The notes: generated by a model from the letters alone, not told the origin. DNA of 64,000 nt from Cobetia crustatorum (GCF_000591415.1 NZ_JEMF01000018.1:1-64000); one strand, 5' to 3'; positions 49,059-59,329 are shown, counted from the first letter of the stretch. Made by a program: numbers and translations.

Positions 49059-49089
49059 GCCGCACCCGCTGATGCCGGTGCGGCTCTTT
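49059..49089 (+). terminator. Hairpin between bamA and skp
   Basis: GCCGCACC and GGTGCGGC with a 10-nt loop, then TCTTT, 11 bases after the bamA stop. Partial termination would let some transcripts continue to skp. Confidence 0.65.
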
Positions 49090-49166
49090 GCCACGACCAC
49101 CGGCGCCGCCGTTCCTGTTCTGCCGTCGGTTATCGAACAACAGGCCTACAACAAGGAGTTATTGTG

Positions 49167-49679
49167 ATGCGTAAATTGACCCGCGCGCTGTGTCTGGCAG
49201 GTGGCCTCGCCGCCTTTGCAACTCCAATGCTGGCACAGGCCTCTGATGTTGCTGTCATTGACTGGCGTCAGGCGTTGCTCAGCTCTGACACTGCCAAGCG
49301 TTCCATGAATCAGCTCAAGAACCAGCTGGCCGGCAAGCAGGATCAGGCCAAGGCACTTGCCAAGGAGCTCGAGTCCCTTCAGGCGAAGCTGCAGAAAGAT
49401 GGCGCGGTGATGTCTGATTCCGAGCGTCAGTCTGTGCAGCAGCAACTACGCCAGAAGGGCGGCCAGTTCCAGCAGCTACGCGGTCAGGTACAGCAGCAGC
49501 AGCAGCAGGCGGAACAGGCTTTCCTCAAGCAGTCCAAGCCGAAACTTGATCAGGCCATCCAGAAAGTGGTCGACAAGCACGGTGTTGAGCTGGTGGTAGA
49601 TCGCAATGCGACGGTCTACAGCAAGGACGGGCTTGACCTGACTGATGAAGTGACTCAGGTGTTCAACTCGCTCAACTGA
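49167..49679 (+). CDS. skp: Skp, periplasmic chaperone (OmpH)
   Basis: Periplasmic holdase for unfolded outer-membrane proteins on their way to BamA. 170 residues with a signal peptide (about 1-25, LAAFATPMLAQA cleavage region) and a long charged and Gln-rich helical hairpin (about 45-130). It has a pure CAG tract giving a run of glutamines near 49490-49508. The trimer body strands begin VAVIDWRQALL. A GTG just upstream could also serve as start. It lies between bamA and lpxD, as in E. coli. Confidence 0.94.
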   Translation: MRKLTRALCLAGGLAAFATPMLAQASDVAVIDWRQALLSSDTAKRSMNQLKNQLAGKQDQAKALAKELESLQAKLQKDGAVMSDSERQSVQQQLRQKGGQFQQLRGQVQQQQQQAEQAFLKQSKPKLDQAIQKVVDKHGVELVVDRNATVYSKDGLDLTDEVTQVFNSLN

Positions 49680-49770
49680 GTGCATTCCGCGCGCTGAGCG
49701 TGCGGGGTGTGTTGCATCCGAGTATGCCAACACGAATGCGAGCCAGAGGCGCCCAGCGCCCAGAGACAGA

Positions 49771-50808
49771 ATGAAAAAGCAACAATTCTCCTACACTCTC
49801 GAGGATTTGGCCGAGCGCCTGGGCGCTCGGCTCGTCGGTGACCCAGCAGTTCGCGTCTCCGGTTTGTCGACCTTGGTGGATGCTGCGCCAGGCGATATCG
49901 CCTTCCTCGCTAACCGCGCCTATCTCAAGTATTTAGGTGAATCCGAGGCCACTGCTGTCCTGCTTCACGAGAGTCATCTCGAGGAATGCAAATGCAACGC
50001 ACTGGTGCTGGACAATCCGTACCTGGCTTACGCTGAGCTGTCGCGTCTGTTTGACCCGCTGGCAGGAACACCGCAAACGAGTGTTCACGCCAGTGCTGTC
50101 GTTGATGAGACTGCGCAATTGGGGGCAAATGTCGAAATCGGTCCTCAGGTCGTGATCGGTCCGGGTGCTCGTGTCGGTGATAATTCCCGCATTCTGGCTG
50201 GTTGCGTCATCGGGGCCGATAGCTCGGTAGGCGAGGGTGCTCTGCTGCACCCGAATGTCACGCTCTATCATGGTGTGATGATCGGGGCGCGTGCCGTGCT
50301 GCACAGTGGTTGTGTGATCGGGGCTGATGGATTCGGTTTTGCGCACGACGGCAAGGGCTGGCACAAGATTGCCCAGCTGGGCGGTGTGCTGATCGGTGAT
50401 GATGCGGAAGTGGGTAGCTGTACGAGCATTGATCGAGGCGCACTGGGCGACACGATTATTGGCAATGACGTCAAGATCGACTCTCAGGTACAGATTGCGC
50501 ACAACGTGCAGATTGGCGATCACTCTGCGCTGGCAGGCTGTGTCGGCATTGCCGGCTCTACCAAGGTGGGGCGTTACTGCCTGATGGGCGGTGGTGTCGG
50601 CCTGGCAGGCCATCTGGAGATTTGTGACGGCGTGCAGGTAACTGGCATGAGTCTGGTCACTAATTCCATCAGCAAGCCGGGTGTTTATTCTTCCGGCACC
50701 GGTGCGATGGATAATGGCTTGTGGCGTCGCAATGCGGTGCGCTTCAAGCAACTCGACCAGCTGGCGCGGCGTTTGAACCAGGTTGAGAAGCGTCTGAAGG
50801 ACAAGTAG
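49771..50808 (+). CDS. lpxD: UDP-3-O-acylglucosamine N-acyltransferase
   Basis: Third step of lipid A synthesis, adding a hydroxyacyl chain from ACP to the glucosamine 2-amino group. 345 residues. An N-terminal uridine-binding domain (about 1-105) is followed by hexapeptide repeats forming a left-handed beta-helix (about 110-310). The catalytic His lies in GFGFAHDGKGWHKIAQLG (about residue 195-205). The C-terminal helix ends RRLNQVEKRLKDK. It precedes fabZ, lpxA and lpxB in the conserved cluster. Confidence 0.97.
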   Translation: MKKQQFSYTLEDLAERLGARLVGDPAVRVSGLSTLVDAAPGDIAFLANRAYLKYLGESEATAVLLHESHLEECKCNALVLDNPYLAYAELSRLFDPLAGTPQTSVHASAVVDETAQLGANVEIGPQVVIGPGARVGDNSRILAGCVIGADSSVGEGALLHPNVTLYHGVMIGARAVLHSGCVIGADGFGFAHDGKGWHKIAQLGGVLIGDDAEVGSCTSIDRGALGDTIIGNDVKIDSQVQIAHNVQIGDHSALAGCVGIAGSTKVGRYCLMGGGVGLAGHLEICDGVQVTGMSLVTNSISKPGVYSSGTGAMDNGLWRRNAVRFKQLDQLARRLNQVEKRLKDK

Positions 50809-50864
50809 CTCCTGTTCTGAAGGGCTTCTCGTGCTTGCTCGGTGACCTCTTGGTCAATGAGCGG

Positions 50865-50893
50865 CTGCCAGCCACGCGCAAGGACGCTATAAT
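50865..50893 (+). promoter_or_regulatory. Probable promoter of fabZ-lpxA-lpxB
   Basis: CTGCCA (50865-50870, 4 of 6), 17-nt spacer and a perfect TATAAT (50888-50893) in the 175-base gap between lpxD and fabZ, followed by GCGCGCC. Confidence 0.6.
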
Positions 50894-50983
50894 GCGCGCC
50901 ATTGCCTGAACGGCGGTCCGGACCGTCATTACATGCCTGCCCGAGCGCGGCAGGCATTTCGTTATTTCAGAGGTTGTAAGCCA

Positions 50984-51427
50984 ATGGTTATGGACGTCAA
51001 CGAGATCCGTGAGTATCTCCCGCACCGCTATCCTTTCCTGCTGGTCGATCGGGTCATGGAGCTGACCCTTGGCGAGTACATCGTTGCGCGCAAGAATGTG
51101 AGCATCAATGAGCCGTTTTTCAATGGCCACTTCCCGGGTCACCCGATCATGCCGGGTGTGCTGATCGTGGAAGCCATGGCTCAGGCGGCTGGTATTCTGG
51201 GCTTCAAGACTGTCGATAAGCGTCCTGCTGATGGCTACATCTATTATCTCGTTGGTAGTGACAAGGTACGTTTCAAACGTCCAGTGATGCCGGGTGATCA
51301 GCTTGAGATCAGTGCCCGAGTGCTACGCGAAAAGCGCGGAATCTGGAAATTCGCCTGTCAGGCCAAGGTCGACGGCGACGTGGTCTGTGAGGCCGAAATC
51401 ATCTGTGCTGAGAGGAAGGTCGCTTGA
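50984..51427 (+). CDS. fabZ: 3-hydroxyacyl-ACP dehydratase FabZ
   Basis: Dehydrates 3-hydroxyacyl-ACP in fatty acid elongation. 147 residues, hotdog fold. Catalytic His49 is in [16 protein letters not shown] and Glu63 in [11 protein letters not shown]. The start is ATG at 50984 ([18 protein letters not shown]); the third codon is also ATG. The stop overlaps lpxA. FabZ competes with LpxA for the hydroxyacyl-ACP pool, which makes their coupling sensible. Confidence 0.97.
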   Translation: MVMDVNEIREYLPHRYPFLLVDRVMELTLGEYIVARKNVSINEPFFNGHFPGHPIMPGVLIVEAMAQAAGILGFKTVDKRPADGYIYYLVGSDKVRFKRPVMPGDQLEISARVLREKRGIWKFACQAKVDGDVVCEAEIICAERKVA

Positions 51428-52191
51428 TACATCCTACTGCCATTGTCGATCCCGGCGCCCGCTTGGCCGATGATGTCGAGATCGGTCCGTTTTGCGTGAT
51501 CGGGGCCGATGTCGAGATCGGCGCTGGCACGATGGTGGGGCCGCACGTCGTCATCAAGGGCACTACCATCATCGGTGAGCGTAATCGTATCTTTCAGTTT
51601 GCGTCGATAGGCGAAGACTGTCAGGACAAGAAATACGCTGGTGAGCCAACTCGGCTGGAAATTGGGGATGACAATGTCATTCGCGAAGGCGTGACGCTGC
51701 ACCGTGGTACTGTCCAGGATGCCAGCCTCACGCGTATCGGCAGTCGTAACCTGCTCATGGCGTACGCCCATGTTGGCCATGATTGCATCATCGGTGACGA
51801 CTGCATCATGGCCAACCAGGCGACGCTTGGCGGCCATGTCCATGTTGGCAACCACGTCATTCTGGGTGGACTGTCTGCCGTGCATCAGTTCTGTCATGTC
51901 GGCGAGCATGCCATGGCCGGCGGCGGCTCCATCATTACCAAGGACATCGCTGCCTTCGTGATGGTCAACGGCCATCCTGCTGAGGCCCATGGCCTCAATA
52001 GCGTTGGCCTCAAGCGTCGTGGCTTTGCTCGGGAGACCATCTCTGCGCTGAATACAGCCTACAAGACGGTCTTCCGTCAGGGGCTGACGTTGGCGCAGGC
52101 ACTCGAGCAGCTGGAAGCCGAACCCCCACTTGCCGAGCGTGATATTTTCATCACCTCGCTCAAGGCGTCTACTCGCGGTTTGACACGCTAG
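51424..52191 (+). CDS. lpxA: UDP-N-acetylglucosamine acyltransferase
   Basis: First step of lipid A synthesis. About 255 residues, a beta-helix of hexapeptide repeats ([20 protein letters not shown] onwards), with the catalytic His in [14 protein letters not shown] (about residue 119-122) and a helical C-terminus ([17 protein letters not shown]). The start is TTG at 51424, overlapping the fabZ stop; GAGGAAGG upstream supports it and the next codons match the family N-terminus, so translation is coupled to fabZ. Confidence 0.95.
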   Translation: MIHPTAIVDPGARLADDVEIGPFCVIGADVEIGAGTMVGPHVVIKGTTIIGERNRIFQFASIGEDCQDKKYAGEPTRLEIGDDNVIREGVTLHRGTVQDASLTRIGSRNLLMAYAHVGHDCIIGDDCIMANQATLGGHVHVGNHVILGGLSAVHQFCHVGEHAMAGGGSIITKDIAAFVMVNGHPAEAHGLNSVGLKRRGFARETISALNTAYKTVFRQGLTLAQALEQLEAEPPLAERDIFITSLKASTRGLTR

Positions 52192-52193
52192 GC

Positions 52194-53345
52194 ATGCGCA
52201 TCTATCTGGTAGCCGGGGAGCTCTCCGGTGACATCCTCGGCGCCAGCCTGATGCGGGCCCTCAAGGCGCGCTATCCCGAGGTCGAGTTTCGGGGCATCGG
52301 TGGCCCGCGGATGCAAGCCGAAGGTTTCGACAGCCTCTATCCACTGGAAACCCTTTCAGTGATGGGGCTGGTCGAGGTGCTCAAGCATCTGCCAGAACTC
52401 ATCAAGGTGCGTCGTCACTTGTTGCGCGATGCGCTGGAATGGCAACCGGATGTGATGATCGGTATCGATGCTCCTGATTTCAACCTCGGACTTGAGTTAC
52501 GCCTACGCAAGCGCGGCATCACCACCGCACACTATGTCAGCCCCTCTGTCTGGGCGTGGCGTCAGGGCCGTGTGAAGACTATTCGGCGTGCTGTTGATCG
52601 TATGCTGACCTTTCTGCCTTTTGAAGCCGCTTTCTATCGTGAGCATCAAGTGCCGGTGACGTTCGTGGGTCATCCGCTGGCTGACGAATTGCCATTGATA
52701 GACGACCGTGTTGCTGCACGCGAGCAACTGGGTCTTGATCCTGAGGTTCAGCTGTTGGCTGTGTTGCCGGGTTCGCGTGGCAACGAGATTCGCTTTCTGG
52801 GTGATACCTTCCTCTCGGCCATCGAGCGGTTGTGTGTCCGTTATCCTGACCTTGAAGTCGTGATTCCTGCAGCGACGCCCTTGCGTCGCACAGAACTTGA
52901 AGCTCTGATGGATGGCCGCACGTCTCTCGATCGTGCGCGCGTTCATCTTGTCGATGGGCAGTCGCGTGAGGCAATGACCGCGGCAGATGCCGTGCTGTTG
53001 GCCTCAGGCACGGCAGCGCTTGAGTGCCTGTTGTGCCACCGCCCGATGGTCGTGGCTTATCGCATGGCACCCATGACACACCGTATCGCGCGTCACTTGG
53101 TCAAGACTGAGTGGATTTCGCTGCCCAATCTGATTGCGCGTGAAACGCTGGTGCCGGAGCTCATTCAGGATGACGCTACCCCCGAAGCCATCGAAGAAAG
53201 TCTGGCACCGCTTCTGTCACGTGCCGCTGGCGATGTCTCGCGTCAGCGTGAGCTGCGCGATCGCTTTGAAGTTATGCATCGTGAGTTGACCTGCGATGCC
53301 AGCGCTGCTGCTGCACGTGCTATCGGTGAACTGGCGGGTCGCTAG
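52194..53345 (+). CDS. lpxB: Lipid A disaccharide synthase
   Basis: Membrane-associated glycosyltransferase (GT19) joining 2,3-diacyl-GlcN-1-P and UDP-2,3-diacyl-GlcN. 383 residues (E. coli 382). It begins RIYLVAGELSGDILGASLMR, with GIGGPRMQAEGFDSLYPLE, the YVSPSVWAWRQGR motif and the C-terminal nucleotide region LLASGTAALECLLCHRPMVV. It starts two bases after the lpxA stop. Confidence 0.97.
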   Translation: MRIYLVAGELSGDILGASLMRALKARYPEVEFRGIGGPRMQAEGFDSLYPLETLSVMGLVEVLKHLPELIKVRRHLLRDALEWQPDVMIGIDAPDFNLGLELRLRKRGITTAHYVSPSVWAWRQGRVKTIRRAVDRMLTFLPFEAAFYREHQVPVTFVGHPLADELPLIDDRVAAREQLGLDPEVQLLAVLPGSRGNEIRFLGDTFLSAIERLCVRYPDLEVVIPAATPLRRTELEALMDGRTSLDRARVHLVDGQSREAMTAADAVLLASGTAALECLLCHRPMVVAYRMAPMTHRIARHLVKTEWISLPNLIARETLVPELIQDDATPEAIEESLAPLLSRAAGDVSRQRELRDRFEVMHRELTCDASAAAARAIGELAGR

Positions 53346-53477
53346 GCGGCATTGTCTGACGCCTTTTGTCCATGGACTCATCGCTCTGTTCTGGCATCGC
53401 TTTTCCCCAATATTGATTCATCCTGACAGGCTGGCCGCAGTAGCGATCTGCCTGTTGTCTGACGCCCTCGAGATACC

Positions 53478-54239
53478 ATGACTGATTCTGCCGACGCCAC
53501 GACTTCCTCGCCCTCGACGCGCAAGCGCAAACCCGCCGATGACTTTCCTGCCCTCGTTATTCCTTATCAAGGTGAATTGCTGGCAGGTATCGATGAGGTG
53601 GGGCGCGGGCCACTGGTCGGGCCAGTGGTGGCGGCAGCCGTGATTCTTGATCCGCGTGACCCCATCGAAGGTATCACCGATTCCAAGAAGCTCAGCGAGA
53701 AGAAGCGGCTGGCACTTTCTGAGCAGATCCGCACTCGTGCCTGGGCCTGGGCGATTGCCGAGGCTACCAGCGAGGAGATCGATGCGCTCAATATCTATCA
53801 AGCGACTCACTTGGCCATGCGTCGCGCGATTGATGCTCTTGGCGTACGGCCTGAGTATCTGCTAGTCGATGGCAATCGGCTGCCGGGTCATGACATTCCC
53901 GGTATGGCGGTGGTCAAGGGGGATCTGCGTCACGCCGCCATTGGTGCTGCTTCGATTCTGGCTAAAGTGCACCGTGATGCTCAGATGGCTGCGCTGGATA
54001 CACATTTTCCGGTCTACGGCTTTGCGCGTCATAAGGGGTATCCGACGCGAGAGCACCAGGCCGCGATTGAGGCACATGGCATTCTGACCCTACACCGCAA
54101 GAGCTTTGGGCCGGTCAAGCGTCTCTTCATGGCAGGACATGTGCCACAAGTCGTGCCGGAAGATGCGCTGATTCCGCTGCCGACACCGTACGAAGAGGGT
54201 GCGGAGGCCGCTGAAAAAAAGCTGCCAGCCGTGGTCTGA
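53478..54239 (+). CDS. rnhB: Ribonuclease HII
   Basis: Removes RNA from RNA-DNA hybrids and single ribonucleotides from DNA. 253 residues, about 55 longer than E. coli (198). The catalytic DEVGRG is at about 39-44 ([18 protein letters not shown]), with [10 protein letters not shown] and [21 protein letters not shown] carrying the other acidic residues. The extra length is a Ser/Thr/Lys-rich N-terminus of about 30 residues and an acidic C-terminal tail. It lies between lpxB and dnaE, as in E. coli. Confidence 0.96.
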   Translation: MTDSADATTSSPSTRKRKPADDFPALVIPYQGELLAGIDEVGRGPLVGPVVAAAVILDPRDPIEGITDSKKLSEKKRLALSEQIRTRAWAWAIAEATSEEIDALNIYQATHLAMRRAIDALGVRPEYLLVDGNRLPGHDIPGMAVVKGDLRHAAIGAASILAKVHRDAQMAALDTHFPVYGFARHKGYPTREHQAAIEAHGILTLHRKSFGPVKRLFMAGHVPQVVPEDALIPLPTPYEEGAEAAEKKLPAVV

Positions 54240-54484
54240 CTGATGCTAGTGAGCCCGCGGCGTTGCCGTCATTCGTGACGCCTGAGACGAGCGCTTTCGC
54301 GCCGCAAGAAGCGCCTGTTGTCGCTACAGTCGTCACTACAGCTGAGCAAGCTGACGCGCTATCCTTGTTGTCTGCCTCTGATACGCCACTACCCTATGAT
54401 GTACCTCATCAGGGAATCTCCACCGCCTCGACCGTACCCGCGATTGAATCTTTCACCGTTACGCAGACTTCACGAGCCGATTCC

Positions 54485-57400
54485 ATGACCACGCCCTTTG
54501 TTCACCTGCGCGTTCACTCCGAGTTCTCTCTCGTCGATGGCCTGCCCGGCGTCAAGCCGCTGATCAAGGCGACGGCGACTGCCGGCCAGCCCGCGGTCGC
54601 TGTCACGGACGAGGCCAACCTGTTCGGGTTGGTCAAGTTCTATTCCAATGCGCGCGCCTCGGGTATCAAGCCGATCATTGGTTCCGATCTATGGCTGCTC
54701 AATGCCCAGGATGCCTCTCGCCCGTATCGCATTACCTTGCTGGCGATGAATGACACCGGCTATCGCAACCTGACCGAGCTGATCTCGCGTGGTTGGACGG
54801 ACGGCCAGAAGCAGGGGCGTGCCTATCTCGACAAGCAATGGATCTTCGATCAAGCCGAGGGGTTGATCGTGCTATCGGGTGGCCGTGAAGGGGAAATTGG
54901 CCGCCATCTGTTGTCTGATCATGAAGACAGCGCGCGCGCCTTGTTGGCTGAGTGGAAGGCCATCTTCGGTAATCGCTTCTATCTGGAGCTGACACGTACA
55001 CAGCGTCAATACGAGGAAGAGTGCCTGCACCTCTCGGTGGCGTTGTCCGAGGCGACCGATACGCCCGTGGTCGCGACCAACGATGTGCGCTTCCTCAAAC
55101 GTGAAGATTACTGGGCACATGAGACTCGAGTCTCCATTGGCGAGGGTAAGGCGCTGGATGACCCGCGTCGCGAAACCCGCTATAGCGATGAGCAGTATCT
55201 GAAGACCGCCGAGGAGATGGGGGAGCTGTTCGCTGATATTCCCGAGGCACTCGAAAATAGTGTGCTGATCGCGGCGCGTTGCTCGGTTACCGTCCAGTTG
55301 GGAACTTACTTCCTGCCGGAATTTCCGGTGCCGGAAGGTATGACGATGGATGAATTCTTCCGCAAGGTCTCACATGATGGTCTGACGGAGCGTCTCGACA
55401 AGCTGTATCCACTGGTCAAGCACCCGCGGGGTACCGACGCTTGGGCCGAGATTGAGCAACGCTATCGCGCGCGGCTGGATTTCGAGCTCGATATCATCCT
55501 GCAGATGGGGTTCCCCGGTTACTTCCTGATCGTGATGGACTTCATTCAGTGGGGGAAGGACAACGGTGTGCCGGTCGGCCCGGGGCGTGGTTCTGGTGCT
55601 GGCTCACTGGTGGCCTACGCGCAGAAGATCACCGATCTTGATCCGCTGGAATATGACCTGCTGTTCGAGCGCTTCCTGAATCCCGAACGTGTCTCGATGC
55701 CCGATTTCGATGTCGATTTCTGCATGGAAAAGCGTGATCGCGTCATCGACTATGTGGCAGAGCGTTACGGACGCAACGCGGTATCGCAGATCGTGACCTT
55801 CGGCACCATGACCGCCAAGGCCGTGGTGCGTGATGTCGCGCGTGCGCAAGGCAAGCCGTACTCCATGGGTGACAAGCTCTCCAAGCTGATTCCCTTTGAA
55901 GTGGGTATCACGCTTGAGAAGGCCATCGAGCAGGAGCCGCAGCTCAAGGAATTCGTCGAGAAGGACGAAGAGATTCAGGAAATCTGGGAGATGGCCCTCA
56001 AGCTCGAGGGCACTACGCGCGGCACCGGCAAGCACGCGGGTGGTGTGGTGATTGCGCCGACCAAGCTGACCGACTTCGCGCCGCTATTGTGTGACGAGGA
56101 TGGCAACGGCCTGGTGGTGCAGTTCGACAAGAATGATGTCGAGGAAGCCGGACTGGTGAAGTTCGACTTCCTGGGGTTGCGTACCCTGACCATCATCGAC
56201 TGGGCGACCGAGATGGTCGACAAGATCCGTGCGCGTGAAGGGCTCGGTGCGTTGGAGATCGACGACATCCCGCTGGATGATGCTCAGACCTTCGACATGC
56301 TGCAGAAGGCGGAGACGACGGCCGTCTTCCAGCTGGAATCACGTGGGATGAAGGAGTTGATCAAGAAGCTCAAGCCCGATTGCCTTGAGGACATGATCGC
56401 TCTGGTCGCCCTGTTCCGCCCCGGCCCGTTGCAGTCCGGCATGGTGGACGACTTCATCAACCGTAAGCACGGTCGCGCTGAAGTATCTTATCCACACCCG
56501 GATTATCAGCATGAGCTGCTCAAGCCGGTATTGGAACCGACCTACGGCATCATCCTGTACCAGGAACAGGTCATGCAGATCGCGCAGGTACTGGCCGGCT
56601 ATACGCTAGGTCAGGCCGATATGCTGCGCCGTGCAATGGGCAAGAAGAAGCCGGAAGAAATGGCCAAGCAGCGTGCTGGCTTCATGGAGGGGTGTGCCGA
56701 TAAGGGCATCGATAAAGATCTCGCGGGTAATATCTTTGATCTGGTGGAGAAGTTCGCTGGCTACGGCTTCAACAAGTCGCACTCTGCGGCCTATGGTTTG
56801 GTCTCTTACCAGACGGGTTGGCTGAAGGCGCACTATCCGGGGCCGTTCATGGCGGCGGTCATTTCTACCGAGATGCAAACCATCGAGAAGGTGGTGCCGC
56901 TGATCGAGGAGTGCCGCCATATCGGCCTGACGGTCACGCCGCCGGATGTGAACCTCGGTGGCTACAAGTTCACCGTTGATCTGGAAGGGCGCGTCGTCTA
57001 TGGCCTGGGCGCCATCCGTGGCGTGGGTGAAGGCCCGATCGAGGCCATCGTCAGTGCGCGTGCCGAGGGTGGCCCGTTCAGCGACATCTTCGACTTCTGC
57101 AAGCGCATCGATGCCAAGAAGATCAACAAGCGCACACTGGAAGCGCTGATTCGTTCGGGGGCATTGGATAACATCGGTCCATCACGCGCGGTGCTGATGA
57201 TGGCTGTCGAAGATGCGCTCAAGGCCGCTTCACAGAATCATGCCAACAACGATGTGGGTATCATCGACATGTTCGGTGATGCTTTCAGCGAGCCAGAGAA
57301 GGATGTTTATGCTGGCTATCGTCAGGCGCGCGAGTGGACTGACAAGGAACGCCTGACCGGTGAGAAGAATACTCTTGGCCTTTATCTGACGGGTCATCCC

Positions 57401-57985
57401 ATCGATGAGTACGAAGGCGAGCTCAAGCGCTTCATCAATGCGCGTATCAGTGATCTCAAGCCTTCACGCGAGCCGCAGCGCATTGCCGGACTAGTCATTG
57501 CCATGCGCACCATGAAGTCCAAGCGTGGCGATACCATGGCCTTCGTGACACTGGATGATCGTACCGGTCGTATCGAGGCATCAATGTTCGGTGAGCTTTA
57601 CGATCAGGTGCGAAACAAGCTGGCACCAGACACGATCGTGATTGTCGAAGGTGAAGTCAGTCAGGATGATTATTCAGGTGGTCTACGACTGCGCGGTAAA
57701 GATGTTACGCCGATTATCGATGCGCGGACGCGCTTCGGTGAGGCCGTGGAAATAAGTATTGCGGCCGAAGATATTGGTGGACGCTTCACGCGTGATCTGT
57801 CGAATTTACTGACGCCATATCTGGCACGCGAAGGACTACCTATGCGCTTGCGCTATCGCAATGCCTCTGCCGAAGCCTGGCTGGAGCTGGGAGAGAATTG
57901 GCGAGTGTCTCCCAGTGATGAGCTGTTGATACAGTTGGCTGAGGTAGAGGGACAGCGGGGCGTGCGCCTCAAGTATCGCGACTGA
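54485..57985 (+). CDS. dnaE: DNA polymerase III alpha subunit
   Basis: Replicative polymerase catalytic subunit. 1166 residues (E. coli 1160). Order: PHP domain at the N-terminus (FVHLRVHSEFSLVDGLPGVK), palm with catalytic Asp in PDFDVDFCMEKRDRVIDYV at about 404-422 and in KFDFLGLRTL at about 559, thumb and fingers (QADMLRRAMGKKKPEEMAKQ near residue 715, GFNKSHSAAYG near residue 760), a helix-hairpin-helix, an OB domain (IAGLVIAMRTMKSKRGDTMAF, about residue 1000), and a C-terminal domain. The ATG at 54485 begins the family start. The frame stays open for 77 codons upstream; see finding. Confidence 0.97.
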   Translation: MTTPFVHLRVHSEFSLVDGLPGVKPLIKATATAGQPAVAVTDEANLFGLVKFYSNARASGIKPIIGSDLWLLNAQDASRPYRITLLAMNDTGYRNLTELISRGWTDGQKQGRAYLDKQWIFDQAEGLIVLSGGREGEIGRHLLSDHEDSARALLAEWKAIFGNRFYLELTRTQRQYEEECLHLSVALSEATDTPVVATNDVRFLKREDYWAHETRVSIGEGKALDDPRRETRYSDEQYLKTAEEMGELFADIPEALENSVLIAARCSVTVQLGTYFLPEFPVPEGMTMDEFFRKVSHDGLTERLDKLYPLVKHPRGTDAWAEIEQRYRARLDFELDIILQMGFPGYFLIVMDFIQWGKDNGVPVGPGRGSGAGSLVAYAQKITDLDPLEYDLLFERFLNPERVSMPDFDVDFCMEKRDRVIDYVAERYGRNAVSQIVTFGTMTAKAVVRDVARAQGKPYSMGDKLSKLIPFEVGITLEKAIEQEPQLKEFVEKDEEIQEIWEMALKLEGTTRGTGKHAGGVVIAPTKLTDFAPLLCDEDGNGLVVQFDKNDVEEAGLVKFDFLGLRTLTIIDWATEMVDKIRAREGLGALEIDDIPLDDAQTFDMLQKAETTAVFQLESRGMKELIKKLKPDCLEDMIALVALFRPGPLQSGMVDDFINRKHGRAEVSYPHPDYQHELLKPVLEPTYGIILYQEQVMQIAQVLAGYTLGQADMLRRAMGKKKPEEMAKQRAGFMEGCADKGIDKDLAGNIFDLVEKFAGYGFNKSHSAAYGLVSYQTGWLKAHYPGPFMAAVISTEMQTIEKVVPLIEECRHIGLTVTPPDVNLGGYKFTVDLEGRVVYGLGAIRGVGEGPIEAIVSARAEGGPFSDIFDFCKRIDAKKINKRTLEALIRSGALDNIGPSRAVLMMAVEDALKAASQNHANNDVGIIDMFGDAFSEPEKDVYAGYRQAREWTDKERLTGEKNTLGLYLTGHPIDEYEGELKRFINARISDLKPSREPQRIAGLVIAMRTMKSKRGDTMAFVTLDDRTGRIEASMFGELYDQVRNKLAPDTIVIVEGEVSQDDYSGGLRLRGKDVTPIIDARTRFGEAVEISIAAEDIGGRFTRDLSNLLTPYLAREGLPMRLRYRNASAEAWLELGENWRVSPSDELLIQLAEVEGQRGVRLKYRD

Positions 57986-57990
57986 TACCC

Positions 57991-58030
57991 TCCGACAGTA
58001 GGCCGTAACGATGCTCGGTCTGCTGTCGGA
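57991..58030 (+). terminator. Hairpin after dnaE
   Basis: TCCGACAGTAGGCC and GGTCTGCTGTCGGA pair with two imperfect positions across a 12-nt loop, six bases past the dnaE stop. A short AATATT follows. Confidence 0.45.
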
Positions 58031-58065
58031 ATATTGTGAACGAACATCGATACAGGCGGGCAAGG

Positions 58066-58094
58066 TTTGCACCTGTCGAACAGGGTGCGATAAT
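58066..58094 (+). promoter_or_regulatory. Probable promoter of accA
   Basis: TTTGCA (58066-58071, 4 of 6), 17-nt spacer, GATAAT (58089-58094, 5 of 6) in the dnaE-accA gap, 128 bases before the start codon. Confidence 0.5.
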
Positions 58095-58221
58095 GCTCTT
58101 CTTTCTTTTTCCATGCCGACTGTGACCGCCGCGAGCCACAGATCGCCTGAGCGTTCGCTCAGGGGGAGTGACCCGGCCGACTCGCTTTCCTGGCTGCCCG
58201 AGACGACGAACGAAACGCCTT

Positions 58222-59175
58222 ATGAATCCCAATTATCTGGACTTTGAACAGCCGATCGCCGAGCTGCAGGCCAAGATCGAGGAACTCCGTCTGGTCGGTA
58301 ACGACTCCCAAGTGAGCCTGGCTGACGAGATCGAACGCCTTCAGGGCAAGAGCACCAAGCTCACCGAGTCTATCTTTAAAGATCTCGGTGCTTGGCAGGT
58401 ATCCCAGCTGGCGCGTCATCCGCAGCGTCCGTATACCCTCGACTATCTCGAGAACCTGTTCGCGGACTTTGATGAGCTGCACGGTGATCGTCACTACGCT
58501 GACGACGAAGCACTGGTTGGCGGTATCGCGCGTCTCGACGACAAGCCGGTGATGGTGATTGGCCATCAAAAAGGTCGTGACGTAAAGGAAAAGGTACGCC
58601 GCAACTTCGGTATGCCGCGTCCGGAAGGCTACCGCAAGGCCTGCCGTCTGATGGAGATGGCCGAGCGCTTCAAGATGCCTATCCTGACCTTCATCGACAC
58701 CCCGGGTGCCTATCCGGGCATCGGTGCAGAGGAGCGCGGTCAGTCCGAGGCCATCGCCTACAACCTGGCAGTGATGTCGCGCCTCAAGACCCCGATCATC
58801 TCCACCGTCATCGGTGAGGGCGGTTCCGGTGGTGCACTGGCCATCGGCGTGTGTGACGAGCTGAACATGCTGCAGTACTCCACCTACTCTGTGATCTCGC
58901 CGGAAGGTTGCGCCTCCATCCTGTGGAAGAGCGCCGAGCGTGCTGCTGACGCGGCGGATGCCATGGGCATCACAGCCTCGCGCCTTAAGGAGCTGGGCTT
59001 TGTCGATAACCTGATCAAGGAGCCGCTGGGTGGCGCGCATCGCAACCCGCAAACGACAGCCGACAGCATCAAGGCGGTACTGAGCGAAGGCCTGGAGCGT
59101 CTTGGTGCTCTGGATACGGAAGCCCTGCTGGAACGTCGCTACAAGCGCTTGATGAGCTACGGCGCCCCGGCGTGA
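58222..59175 (+). CDS. accA: Acetyl-CoA carboxylase carboxyltransferase subunit alpha
   Basis: Carboxyltransferase alpha chain that, with AccD, makes malonyl-CoA for fatty acid synthesis. 317 residues (E. coli 319). It begins [20 protein letters not shown], with the crotonase-like core [35 protein letters not shown] and [18 protein letters not shown]. The ATG at 58222 is the family start. It follows dnaE as in E. coli and ends at a strong terminator. Confidence 0.97.
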   Translation: MNPNYLDFEQPIAELQAKIEELRLVGNDSQVSLADEIERLQGKSTKLTESIFKDLGAWQVSQLARHPQRPYTLDYLENLFADFDELHGDRHYADDEALVGGIARLDDKPVMVIGHQKGRDVKEKVRRNFGMPRPEGYRKACRLMEMAERFKMPILTFIDTPGAYPGIGAEERGQSEAIAYNLAVMSRLKTPIISTVIGEGGSGGALAIGVCDELNMLQYSTYSVISPEGCASILWKSAERAADAADAMGITASRLKELGFVDNLIKEPLGGAHRNPQTTADSIKAVLSEGLERLGALDTEALLERRYKRLMSYGAPA

Positions 59176-59223
59176 GTCGATAGGTAGCCCTGAACGACTA
59201 TCGAGCTGGCATGTAATAATCGA

Positions 59224-59256
59224 GACGCCTCCGGAAGCTTTCCGGAGGCGTCTTTT
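59224..59256 (+). terminator. Terminator after accA
   Basis: GACGCCTCCGGAA and TTCCGGAGGCGTC with a 3-nt loop, then TTTT. Confidence 0.9.
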
Positions 59257-59329
59257 CGTTGCCGGCCGTGTTCAAGATCGTGTGACTGATCGTACTCAAG
59301 CCTGTGCTTCCCTTTATTCAGGAGTTCGT

